Shown here in pieces: positions 51,791-61,211 of a DNA stretch of 64,000 bases. The DNA lies in assembly GCA_965221725.1 (NCBI GenBank), contig OZ244909.1:1612001-1676000 (forward strand), in the 5' to 3' direction. The DNA comes from HK1 sp965221725 (GTDB lineage: Bacteria; Pseudomonadota; Gammaproteobacteria; HK1). Position numbers and translations under genes: made by a program. Within the stretch, counting starts at the first letter, position 1, and each line of letters opens with the position of its first letter. Under the pieces are notes generated by a model, which was given only the letters and a program-made list of their open reading frames with translations, did no database searches and had not been told where the DNA came from.

Positions 51791-52702
51791 ATGGATTACT
51801 ACGTCCTCTCGCAGATCGTCAACGGGGTGATCTTCGGGCTCATCTACGCCCTCATCGCGCTCGGTCTGACCGTGGTGTTCAGCATCATGCGGGTGGTGAA
51901 CTTCTCCCACGGCGAGTTCTACATGCTGGGCGGGTACACGCTGTATGCCCTGACCGCAGGCGCGGTCACCCTGTTCTCGATCCCCCTGCAACTGCCGGCG
52001 TACGTGGCGCTGCCGCTCGCGATGGCCGCGATCGCGATGTTCGGCGTGGCGGTGGAGCGGGGGCTGCTGCGCCCAGTGTACACGGCGCGCATGGCGCGAC
52101 CCGAGGAGTACGCGATCATCCTGACCTTCGGGCTGTCGCTGTTCCTGCAGTACGGGGCGCTCACCGTCGTGGGGCCCTACGAGATGACCCCCGATTCGTT
52201 CTGGGAGGGGTCGAAGCACATCCTCGGCGACCTTTACCTCGGCGGCGACCGGCTGTTCGCGGCGGGGGTCTCCGCTCTGCTCATCGCCGCCACCCTGTAC
52301 TTCATCTACGGGACCTGGACCGGCCGGGCGCTGATGGCGACCGCCCAGAACCGGGTGGGAGCGACCATCGTCGGAGTGAATCCGGTGCGGATGAACGTCA
52401 TGGCCATGGCGCTGGCCGGTCTGCTCGCCGGCGCCGCCGGGGCCCTGCTCGCGCCGGTGTTCCTGGTCTATCCCGATGTCGGCCAGATCCCGGTGATCAA
52501 GGCATTCGTGATCATCGTGCTGGGGGGCATGGGGTCCATCCCCGGCGCGGTGGTGGCGGCGCTGATCCTCGGGGTGGTGGAAAGCCTCGGGTCGGTCTAC
52601 CTCTCGGTCGCCTACCGGGACGTGTTCGCGTTCCTGGTCCTCATCGGAGTGCTGCTGTTCCGGCCCCACGGACTGTTCGGGCAGAAGGAGCGCCGCGCTT
52701 GA
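51791..52702 (+). CDS. livH: Branched-chain amino acid type permease LivH
   Basis: 303 residues, about eight membrane helices. Opening QIVNGVIFGLIYALIALGLT and MRVVNFSHGEFYMLGGY are LivH signatures; the coupling region is MATAQNRVGATIVGVNPVRM. The end (QKERRA) is duplicated 143 bases downstream, just before livM, by a direct repeat. Confidence 0.94.
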   Translation: MDYYVLSQIVNGVIFGLIYALIALGLTVVFSIMRVVNFSHGEFYMLGGYTLYALTAGAVTLFSIPLQLPAYVALPLAMAAIAMFGVAVERGLLRPVYTARMARPEEYAIILTFGLSLFLQYGALTVVGPYEMTPDSFWEGSKHILGDLYLGGDRLFAAGVSALLIAATLYFIYGTWTGRALMATAQNRVGATIVGVNPVRMNVMAMALAGLLAGAAGALLAPVFLVYPDVGQIPVIKAFVIIVLGGMGSIPGAVVAALILGVVESLGSVYLSVAYRDVFAFLVLIGVLLFRPHGLFGQKERRA

Positions 52703-52841
52703 GGGCGACCACCTCCCCCGCCCACCGGCCCGGATCGCGGCCCGAATCGCGACCCGGGTCACGGTCCTTGCGCCCCGGCCCCGAAACCCGAACCGCGCCG
52801 GCCATTGCGACCCGCCCCATCGGCCGGAAGGAGCGCCGCGC
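52685..52841 (+). repeat. 14-bp direct repeat bracketing the livH-livM spacer
   Basis: AAGGAGCGCCGCGC at 52685-52698 (end of livH) recurs at 52828-52841 as the ribosome site and bases before the livM GTG. The spacer holds three 12-bp units of GCGRCCCGRRTC type. It looks like a tandem duplication or insertion that separated formerly overlapping genes. Confidence 0.65.
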
Positions 52842-53804
52842 GTGACCCGGTTCGAGAAGACCGTCTGCGCCCTGGCGCTCGCGGGCGGGCTGGTCATCCC
52901 CTTCCTGCTCGACGGCTACACGATCCGGGTGGCGGCGATGGCGCTGTACTACATCATCCTGGCCTCGTCGTGGAACCTGCTGCTCGGCTATGCCGGCCAG
53001 CTCTCGTTCGCCCACGCGGCGTTCGCCGGCATCGGCGCCTACACCTCCGGCCTGCTCAGCTATCACTACGGCGTCCATCCGGGCATCGGCATCTTCATCG
53101 GCGGCGCCGCGGCGGCCGGCATCGGCTGGTGTCTCGGGCGGATGTGCCTGCGCACCCGCGGCCCCTACCTGGCCCTGATGACCCTGGGCTTTTCCGAGAC
53201 AGTGCGGCTCATCCTCCAGATCGAGCACGACTACACCCGCGGCTCGCTCGGCCTCCGGATCCCCTACCTCTTCGGCGAGGGCCTGCCTCGGCACATGCTC
53301 GGGTACTTCGTCATGCTCGCGCTGGCGGTGCTCACCCTGGTGGTGCTCCACCGGCTGGTGAACTCCGAGAAGGGCCTCTACTTCAAGGCGATTCGCGAGG
53401 ACGAGGACATTGCGGCGGTGATGGGGGTGGATCTGGTGAAGTGGAAGGTCAACGCCTTCGTGATCTCGAGCCTCTTCGCCGGTCTCGCCGGCGCCGTCTA
53501 CGCCCACCTGTTCGTCCAGGTGCTCGCCCCGCAGAATCTGCTCCTCATCGAGATGGGCCTCATCCTCGCCATGACCATCGTCGGCGGGCTGGGCACCCTG
53601 ACCGGCCCCATCATCGGCGCCGTCCTGCTCGTGGTGATGTGGGAGATCATGCGCGACGTGAGCCCCTACGCGCACATGCTGTTGTTCGCAACTCTCGTCA
53701 TCGTGGTGATGAAGTTCTTCCGCGCCGGGATATACGGCCTGATCGCGAGCCGGCTGAAGGAGAAGGGCCTGATATCCCGGGCACCGCCCTTTACGGTGGA
53801 ATGA
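52842..53804 (+). CDS. livM: Branched-chain amino acid type permease LivM
   Basis: 320 residues, starts with GTG at 52842 after AAGGAG. LivM features: LYYIILASSWNLLLGYAGQL, FAHAAFAGIGAYTSGLL, FKAIREDEDIAAVMGVD and VGGLGTLTGPIIGAVLL. Second membrane subunit of the importer. Its last codons run into a 12-bp tandem repeat (GTGGAATGAACC) at 53797-53830. Confidence 0.94.
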   Translation: MTRFEKTVCALALAGGLVIPFLLDGYTIRVAAMALYYIILASSWNLLLGYAGQLSFAHAAFAGIGAYTSGLLSYHYGVHPGIGIFIGGAAAAGIGWCLGRMCLRTRGPYLALMTLGFSETVRLILQIEHDYTRGSLGLRIPYLFGEGLPRHMLGYFVMLALAVLTLVVLHRLVNSEKGLYFKAIREDEDIAAVMGVDLVKWKVNAFVISSLFAGLAGAVYAHLFVQVLAPQNLLLIEMGLILAMTIVGGLGTLTGPIIGAVLLVVMWEIMRDVSPYAHMLLFATLVIVVMKFFRAGIYGLIASRLKEKGLISRAPPFTVE

Positions 53805-53873
53805 ACCGTGGAATGAACCGTGGAATGAGAGCGCACGCGTCGTCACGGGGCATTCGTCGCTGAGTCTTGCGCG

Positions 53874-54614
53874 ATGCGGGTTCGGGTCGTCTTTCTCCTG
53901 CTGCTCGCCATCAAGACCGCGAGCCGGATCCTGTTCCGGGTGCGTCTCGAATTCGTGCGCGAAGTCGATGACCCGTGGGCCGATCTGCGGGTGGTGGCGC
54001 TGCTCAATCACACCAGCCTGTTCGAACCGGTGCTGGCGGCCATCACCCCCAATCGCCTGCTCTGGCAGATCGCCTCGCACGGGGTGGTTCCAGTGGCCGA
54101 CAAGACGCTGGCGCGGCCGATTGTCGGCCGGTTCTTCCGGTTCATTGCGCGGTACCCGGTGCGGGTGACGCGCCGGCGCGACGAAACATGGGCGGAGGTG
54201 CTGGAGCGGCTGCATGACGCGAAGGCCCTGATCGTGATCCTGCCCGAGGGCCGCATGAAGCGCCGCACCGGGCTCGATCTCGACGGCAACCCGATGACGA
54301 TCCGCGGCGGTATCGCCGACATTCTCGAATCGGTCCCCGAAGGCCGCCTGTTCATCGGCTACAGCGGGGGCCTGCACCATGTCCACGCGCCGGGGGATCG
54401 GTTTCCGCGCCTGTTCCAGCCGGTCTGGCTCGGGGCGGAAGTGCTCGACATCCCGGCCTACCGGCGCGCGCTGCAAGAGCGCCATGGACCGGAGGGATTC
54501 AAGGCAGCGGTGATCGAGGATCTTGCGGAGCGCCGGGATCGACACTGCCGAGCGCATCGCCCCTCCGGGCCCGGCAACGGCCCGACAACGCGAGACCCGT
54601 CCGAGCGCGGTTGA
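53874..54614 (+). CDS. PlsC-like 1-acyl-sn-glycerol-3-phosphate acyltransferase family protein
   Basis: 246 residues. The acyltransferase motif is ALLNHTSLFEP, that is H-x4-E in place of the usual H-x4-D; later blocks include LIVILPEGRMKRR (PEGR-like motif III). One N-terminal hydrophobic helix (VVFLLLLAIKTA). Would acylate a lipid intermediate at the inner membrane; the D to E change makes activity uncertain. Not clearly part of the liv operon, though on the same strand 69 bases away. Confidence 0.75.
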   Translation: MRVRVVFLLLLAIKTASRILFRVRLEFVREVDDPWADLRVVALLNHTSLFEPVLAAITPNRLLWQIASHGVVPVADKTLARPIVGRFFRFIARYPVRVTRRRDETWAEVLERLHDAKALIVILPEGRMKRRTGLDLDGNPMTIRGGIADILESVPEGRLFIGYSGGLHHVHAPGDRFPRLFQPVWLGAEVLDIPAYRRALQERHGPEGFKAAVIEDLAERRDRHCRAHRPSGPGNGPTTRDPSERG

Positions 54615-54626
54615 AGGTCGGGCGCG

Positions 54627-54965
54627 TTGAGCGAGGCGAGCGGGCGACGGTTGAACGAGTGTGCGCTTCCGAGCGATGGGGTGGTCGATCCGGACGTCGT
54701 GTGGGGCACGGGAGCGAAGGCGTTGGAAGGGCGCATCGTGGCGCACTGGAACGCTGAGGAGGGGCGGTATACGTGGTTGGTGACGAACCTTTCCCGTACC
54801 CGAATGACGAGCGAGCAGGTGGGTCAAGTGTACCGCCTTCGGTGGCAGGTGGAGTTGTTGTTCAAGGAGTGGAAGTCGTATGCGAATCTCCATGCATTTG
54901 ATACGAGTAATGCAAGTATTGCCGAAGGGCTCATCACACTCTCGAATCAGGCCCAATTGGACTGA
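54627..54965 (+). pseudogene. 3' end of an IS4-type transposase
   Basis: YTWLVTNLSRTRMTSEQVGQ and YRLRWQVELLFKEWKSYANL hold the DDE catalytic glutamate region (Y-x2-R-x3-E-x6-K) of IS4-family transposases. The N-terminal two thirds with both aspartates is missing and the end is cut at a stop after SNQAQLD. No terminal inverted repeat found. Confidence 0.8.
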
Positions 54966-55037
54966 GGGGTAGCACGGCCGTCGACGTTTCTGCCAAGCCG
55001 AACGCGGCGGCCAGGGTGATCGCAAGGGCGACGCACT

Positions 55038-55322
55038 TCATGCGCCCGTGTCGAGCATGAACCGCATGCCCGCAAGCACCACGGCTGCGGTGAGCCCGGC
55101 GACGCCGAGCGCGAGGCCGACGGCCCATTTCACGAGGCGATTTTCGCGTTCCACGAGGCGGGTTTCGAGCGCGGCAAGATCGGCTCTCGTAGCGAGATCG
55201 TGGCGGGTGGATTCAACCGCGGTGCGCAACGCGGCAGCGTGGGCTTCGGCTTGGCGGCGCTCAACGCCGGCAGCTTCGAGGTCGCGGGCTGCGGCAAGGG
55301 TGTCGAAGGTGCTGGCAGTCAT
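55038..55322 (-). CDS. DUF1640/CCDC90-like coiled-coil membrane protein
   Basis: 94 residues. STFDTLAAARDLEAAGVERR and AEAHAAALRTAVE are typical of DUF1640; a coiled coil (TRADLAALETRLVERENRL) is followed by a C-terminal membrane helix (VGLALGVAGLTAAVVLAG). Topology is the reverse of the 9-14 kb family (coil first, anchor last). Bacterial members are often near phage or mobile genes; function unknown. Confidence 0.8.
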   Translation of the reverse strand: MTASTFDTLAAARDLEAAGVERRQAEAHAAALRTAVESTRHDLATRADLAALETRLVERENRLVKWAVGLALGVAGLTAAVVLAGMRFMLDTGA

Positions 55323-55784
55323 GGTAGGTCTACAGTCAATCGCTGCGGTGTGCCCGGGGGCTCGGCCGGGCCGTGTGTGCTTCGAGAGTTACCCCGTATT
55401 CCGGCGGCGGGGCGCACTGTCCGGACCTACGGCGTCGCTCAGAGCGCCTGACGTTGCTTGCTCGGCACCGTGCCCGGGAAAAGCGCGATGCACTACTTGA
55501 GGCGGAGGTGACTGTACCACGGTTCGTGGTGAGTAGCCGCGCCGCCGCTGGAACGGCGTCGAGCGCCGGAAGCATCGAGCGCGGCAGGAGCGAAGCGGAT
55601 GACGAGCGTGTCGCAGTCCGCAGGATCGTTCCAATCCCAAAGGTAATCGGTGTCTCAACGATGTGGGCAGAGAGGGACAGTCTCGTATCCAGACGCCCAT
55701 CCCATGTCCAGAATTGCCGGTGCGTCACGCCTCGCCCGAATCCCGGTCCACGCCAGACATGGAAGCCTGACTTCGTGCGTACTC
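55323..55784. other. Gap with degraded sequence
   Basis: About 460 bases. Overlapping frames on both strands have no recognisable domain. Probably gene debris continuous with the remnant to the right. Confidence 0.35.
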
Positions 55785-56045
55785 TCAGGCGATTCGCTCC
55801 GGCCGGCTGACGTCGAGCACGAATACGTCGATCTGTGCACGGCGTGCCTCCGGAAGACGGTCAACCAGCATCTCCCGAAGCATTTGAGGAGCTTTCGGCC
55901 GATCCAACTTCTGCGGATGTGCGGGCAATCTCTTGCCGGGAACATTCCCGAACCATAGAAAGACGTACACCCCACGCCCTTCGGCATGCCACTCGCGGGC
56001 GTAGATCGATCGGGGGGAATTCGGCCACCCGATCTCAGCGGGCAC
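55785..56045 (-). pseudogene. C-terminal remnant of a larger protein (unidentified)
   Basis: Up to 86 codons. IYAREWHAEGRGVYVFLWFG, then NVPGKRLPAHPQ and RAQIDVFVLDVSRPERIA look like a genuine protein end with strand-loop-helix pattern, but no start or upstream domain is present in this frame; 56046-56230 continues in other frames. I recall similar C-termini in large ATP-binding or defence-type proteins but cannot name the family. Confidence 0.45.
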
Positions 56046-56351
56046 GAGGCCATGAGTCGGGTGGACGGACGGCGGCGCCGTTGTGGTTGAAGCAACATCG
56101 GCGCATCCGTGGTGCTGCGTGGGAGGTGTTGACCGGCGGCGAGAGGTCGAGTCGTACCGTCTGCACGGGAAGCCCTATCCAACCGTGGAGGTGCCGCGTC
56201 GGCGGAATCCTCGGCCAGATCCGGCACGATTGTGGTGAGAAACGCGGGTCAGGGCTCTGGCCGGAATAATTTTCCTTTCAACGCACCGGTGCCTCCGATC
56301 CGCAGGCGGATTGGGGTCGGTGAGGTGGAAAATCGATTCCGGCCGGGGTCC
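56046..56351. other. Gap downstream of FKBP gene
   Basis: About 300 bases; likely further debris of the remnant at 55785-56045, plus the 3' flank of the FKBP gene with a small palindrome ATCCGCAGGCGGAT near 56299. No gene. Confidence 0.35.
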
Positions 56352-57092
56352 TTACTGCTTGATCTCCAGAAGCTCGATCTCGAAGTGCAGGGTCTGGTTG
56401 GGGCCGATGGCACCCCCGGCGCCCTGCTCGCCGTAGGCAAGCTCGGCCGGGACCCACAAGTCCCAGTGCGACCCCACCGGCATGAGTTGCAGGGCGGCCT
56501 GCCATCCCGGAATCACGGCGCCGAGCATGAATTCGGTCGGTTCGCCGCGGCCGTGGGAGCTGTCGAACTCGGTGCCGTCGAGCAGCATGCCCCGGTAATG
56601 CACCACCACCCGGTCCTCGGCGGTGGGAGTGGCTCCATCGCCCGCGCGCAGGATGCGGTACTGGAGGCCGTCCGGGGTCTGCACGACACCTTCGTTCTCC
56701 GCGTTCGATGCGAGGAACGCACGACCGGCCGCGAGGTTGGCTTCGGCCTGCCGGTTCCGCCGCGCGGTGCTCTTCAACTGGTACGCCGCCTGCGCCGCCT
56801 GCATCTGCTCCAGCGTGAGCCGCGGTTCGTGACCGGCGTACACGTCCTCGAGGGCGGCCGCGAGTGCCGCGGCGTCGATCTCGTCAAGGCCCTGCTGGCG
56901 CAGCGACTGCCCGATCCGGAACCCGACCGCGTAGCTCAAACGCTGGAGCACCGACTCGAGCCGGGGTTCCTCCTCCGCGGCGGGCGCCCGCATGTCGAGC
57001 ACCGCAAGCATCAGACCTCCCGCCACGAGCGACGCGATGCGCCATGCGGTACGACGCAGAGGCGAACGGGCGCCCTCACGGTGGTGGTTCAT
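56352..57092 (-). CDS. FKBP-type peptidyl-prolyl isomerase (FkpA/Mip type)
   Basis: 246 residues. N-terminal membrane/signal segment (IASLVAGGLMLAVLDMRAPA), FKBP_N dimerisation helices (RLSYAVGFRIGQSLRQQGLD, VYAGHEPRLTLEQMQAA) and a C-terminal FKBP domain with VVVHYRGMLLDGTEFDSS, VIPGWQAALQLMPVGSHW and AYGEQGAGG. Periplasmic proline isomerase and chaperone for envelope proteins. GGAGGAAGG precedes the ATG at 57092. Confidence 0.93.
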   Translation of the reverse strand: MNHHREGARSPLRRTAWRIASLVAGGLMLAVLDMRAPAAEEEPRLESVLQRLSYAVGFRIGQSLRQQGLDEIDAAALAAALEDVYAGHEPRLTLEQMQAAQAAYQLKSTARRNRQAEANLAAGRAFLASNAENEGVVQTPDGLQYRILRAGDGATPTAEDRVVVHYRGMLLDGTEFDSSHGRGEPTEFMLGAVIPGWQAALQLMPVGSHWDLWVPAELAYGEQGAGGAIGPNQTLHFEIELLEIKQ

Positions 57093-57267
57093 GATCCTTC
57101 CTCCGGGTGGTGGGTGCGGGCATGGCCGGGATCGGCCGCCGGCGAGGGGCGGGCCGGACGATGGAGACTCGCGCCGGCCGCGCGCCGCAGCCCGTCGGGA
57201 TGCGCGGCCGGCATTATCGCACGCGGTGCCCCGAGAATGGCTCATCACCGCCCCGATCATCGCCTGA

Positions 57268-57454
57268 CCCGGAAATGTCACCGATTCGCGAAGCGAGGGG
57301 GCGGAGATGGCTGGTTTCGCAAGGCGAACGCGAGTCAGGGCGCGCAGGCGTACCCGCAGGTACGTCGAGCCCCCGGGCCGCCCTCATGTCACATTCAACG
57401 TAGCGAAAACAGTCGGATCCGGGCCCGCAGCCGGGAACAAGTGACGTTTCCGGG
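57268..57454 (+). repeat. MITE-like repeat, copy 3
   Basis: 187 bp. CCCGGAAATGTCACCGAT at the left (57268-57285) and its inverse AAGTGACGTTTCCGGG at the right (to 57454). The longest copy; contains the internal stretch GGAGATGGCTGGTTTCGCAA absent from copy 1. Lies between the FKBP gene and prfC. Confidence 0.75.
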
Positions 57455-57596
57455 CTGATACCCGGCCCGGCTCGCGCGGCGCCGAGCCCGTTGCGGCGAT
57501 TTTTCACCGAATCCTTCGATGAACATGGTTCGTAACGGCCGACGGTGCGACCAGACCATCGCGATGGGACCATCGAGCGGCGTGGGCGCCGGCGCC

Positions 57597-59183
<1,587 letters not shown>

Positions 59184-59356
59184 GTTGGAATCCGTCGGAA
59201 TCTGCGGCGTCGAACGGCGGCGGAGGCGAACGCCAGAGGATACAGGCCCTGAGAGTACGGGGAGAATGACCGGGGCGCGCGTCACGCCCCGGTCGGATGA
59301 AATGCGCTCGGCCCGGATGCGTTTCCCGGAGCCGGCGATACGACTTGCTGAGGAAC

Positions 59357-59563
59357 CTAACCCTGAGTCGTGACGTTTCGGGCCTGCAAGCCCTTCGGAC
59401 CCTGCTCGACTTCGAAGCTGACGGTCTGGCCTTCGGTCAGGGTGCGAAATCCGGATGCATTGATCGCGGAGAAATGGACGAACACGTCCTCTCCGCCGTC
59501 CTGCGGGGCGATGAAGCCATACCCCTTCGAGTCATTGAACCACTTCACGGTACCGATCGGCAT
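59357..59563 (-). CDS. Cold-shock-family RNA/DNA-binding protein (CspA-like)
   Basis: 68 residues, one cold-shock domain. MPIGTVKWFNDSKGYGFIAP contains RNP1 (KGYGFI) and VFVHFSAI is RNP2; the aromatic binding face is complete. Preceded by a long 5' UTR as is typical for regulated csp genes. Whether it is cold-induced cannot be read. Confidence 0.96.
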   Translation of the reverse strand: MPIGTVKWFNDSKGYGFIAPQDGGEDVFVHFSAINASGFRTLTEGQTVSFEVEQGPKGLQARNVTTQG

Positions 59564-59673
59564 TGATACTTACCTCTGAACAGAAACGGAAAACGCCGGC
59601 AGGTCATCTCAGCGACGAACGGGGAAACCACGGAGGCACTCCGACGGGCGGGACAGCCTTTCAGCGGGTGGGC

Positions 59674-59704
59674 AGTATAGCCGCAATTTCGAGCGGGGAG
59701 TCAA
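59674..59704 (-). promoter_or_regulatory. Candidate sigma70 promoter of the csp gene
   Basis: Minus strand: TTGACT (complement of 59699-59704), 19 bases, TATACT (complement of 59674-59679). Predicted transcription would start near 59667 and give a 5' UTR of about 100 bases. Confidence 0.55.
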
Positions 59705-59993
59705 TCATCGCCGCCCACATTCTCACCGGGAGAACCGTGGCATCCGCGCCATTGTTGCGGAGAGGCAACGACAGCCCGCGTTCGAGGCATCCCACCCGGA
59801 AATTTCGCCGATTTCCGGCCGGGGCGCCGCGGGTATCAGAGTCGGCGGCGGCGCGTGCTTCGTCGCCTCCGGGCAGAGCAGAGGCCCGGAGTCGGCACCC
59901 GAGCGACAACCACGAAGGCGACGAACGAGGCGGGCACGATCAGCCCGGACCCACCGCGCCCGTCAGGGCGCTCCGGGACATGTCGGCACCGTC
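59705..59993. other. Gap between csp promoter and Ada-like gene
   Basis: Contains a solo end of the MITE-like repeat, CCCGGAAATTTCGCCGAT at 59795-59812, followed by TTCCGGCCGG. No gene. Confidence 0.5.
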
Positions 59994-60890
59994 TCAGCGC
60001 TTCGCCTCGCCGGCCTCGCCGGTCTCCACGCTCAGCATCGCGAGCTTGTGCTCCCTTCCCCACCGGTACTCGCCGAGAACCCCCGACGCGCGGATGACCC
60101 GGTGACAGGGGATGATCCAGGCCACGGGGTTGGACCCGACCGCGGTGCCCACGGCCCGCGACGCTCGCGGCATCCCGATTCGGCGGGCCAGATCGCCGTA
60201 CGAGGTCACGCATCCGGACGGAACCGCCAGCAGCGCGCGCCAGACCTTGATCTGGAACGGGGTGGCGCGAAGGTGCAGCCCGACGCCGCCCCCACTCGCC
60301 CCGGCGTTGAAGATCCTCTGCGCGATACCGGCAGTGGCGCCCGGATCCTCGACGAAGGCAGCCGCCTCGACGCCGCGGGCGAGCTCCGTGAGCGCCTCGT
60401 CGCGCCGCTCGGGAGCGGCGAACGCGAGCCCGCACACGCCCCGGGCGGTACGCAGGATCAGGCACGGCCCGAACGGCGACGGGTGCACGCCGTATCGTAT
60501 GATGAGCCCACGCCCCCGATGCCGGTACTCCCCCGGGGTCATCGCCTCGACGTTGACGAACAGATCGTGCAACCGGCCCGGCCCCGAGAGGCCGGCGTCG
60601 TAGGCGGCGTCGAGCACGCTGCGCGACTGCGCGAGCAACCGCTTCGCGCGCTCCAGGGTGAGGAACTGGACGTACTTCTTGGGGCTCAGCCCCACCTGAC
60701 GCTGGAACAGACGCTGGAAGTGGTGCTCGCTCAAACCGACGTGGCCCGCCGCCTCCGCCAGCGAGGGCTGGCGCTCGAAGTTCCGCGACAGCCATTGGAG
60801 CGCGCGCGCAACCCGTGAGGTGTCGTCCTCGCGCCCCGCGGGCGCGGGGGGTGGGATGGTCGCCGCCATCGCGGTCTCGGGTGTGGTCAT
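59994..60890 (-). CDS. Ada-like protein: AraC-type regulator fused to O6-alkylguanine-DNA alkyltransferase
   Basis: 298 residues. N-terminal AraC helix-turn-helix domain (about 20-120: LAEAAGHVGLSEHHFQRLF, and FLTLERAKRLLAQS) and C-terminal DNA alkyltransferase (about 210-290) with the active-site cysteine in WIIPCHRVIRASG and preceding PSGCVTSYGDLARRIG. The N-terminal zinc/methyl-phosphotriester domain of E. coli Ada is absent. Start at 60890 (MTTPETAMAATIP); a longer frame begins at 60929. Repairs O6-methylguanine and may activate repair genes. Confidence 0.93.
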   Translation of the reverse strand: MTTPETAMAATIPPPAPAGREDDTSRVARALQWLSRNFERQPSLAEAAGHVGLSEHHFQRLFQRQVGLSPKKYVQFLTLERAKRLLAQSRSVLDAAYDAGLSGPGRLHDLFVNVEAMTPGEYRHRGRGLIIRYGVHPSPFGPCLILRTARGVCGLAFAAPERRDEALTELARGVEAAAFVEDPGATAGIAQRIFNAGASGGGVGLHLRATPFQIKVWRALLAVPSGCVTSYGDLARRIGMPRASRAVGTAVGSNPVAWIIPCHRVIRASGVLGEYRWGREHKLAMLSVETGEAGEAKR

Positions 60891-61211
60891 TGCTCTGGTT
60901 CCCTCGGTGCGGAGTTCGAGCGCGGGCAACGCGCTTCACGGCCGGAATCGTCGCATCGACCAAAATCCCGCGACTCACCCCGACGGTGGCGCAGGTCGGA
61001 TCGGAAGATGCAATCCGACTGCACGGTCGGAATCGTCGCACCGGGCCGGAGGTTCGGCGACCCGATTCTTGCGCAGGCCGGCGGCCGTCGGTCGGGTGAC
61101 CCGTGAACATGTCGGGTATCCGGCCTTGTCTCCCTCCACGGGAGGCGACGAGTGGCCATGACCCGTATGACCCGTATGACCCGTCATTCGTGACGTGAGA
61201 CCACGAGCCGG
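60891..61211. other. Gap between Ada-like gene and protease
   Basis: About 320 bases. CGGAATCGTCGCA occurs twice (near 60942 and 61028), and a short tandem repeat TGACCCGTA lies at 61158-61190. Possible operator repeats for the Ada-like regulator, not proven. Confidence 0.4.
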
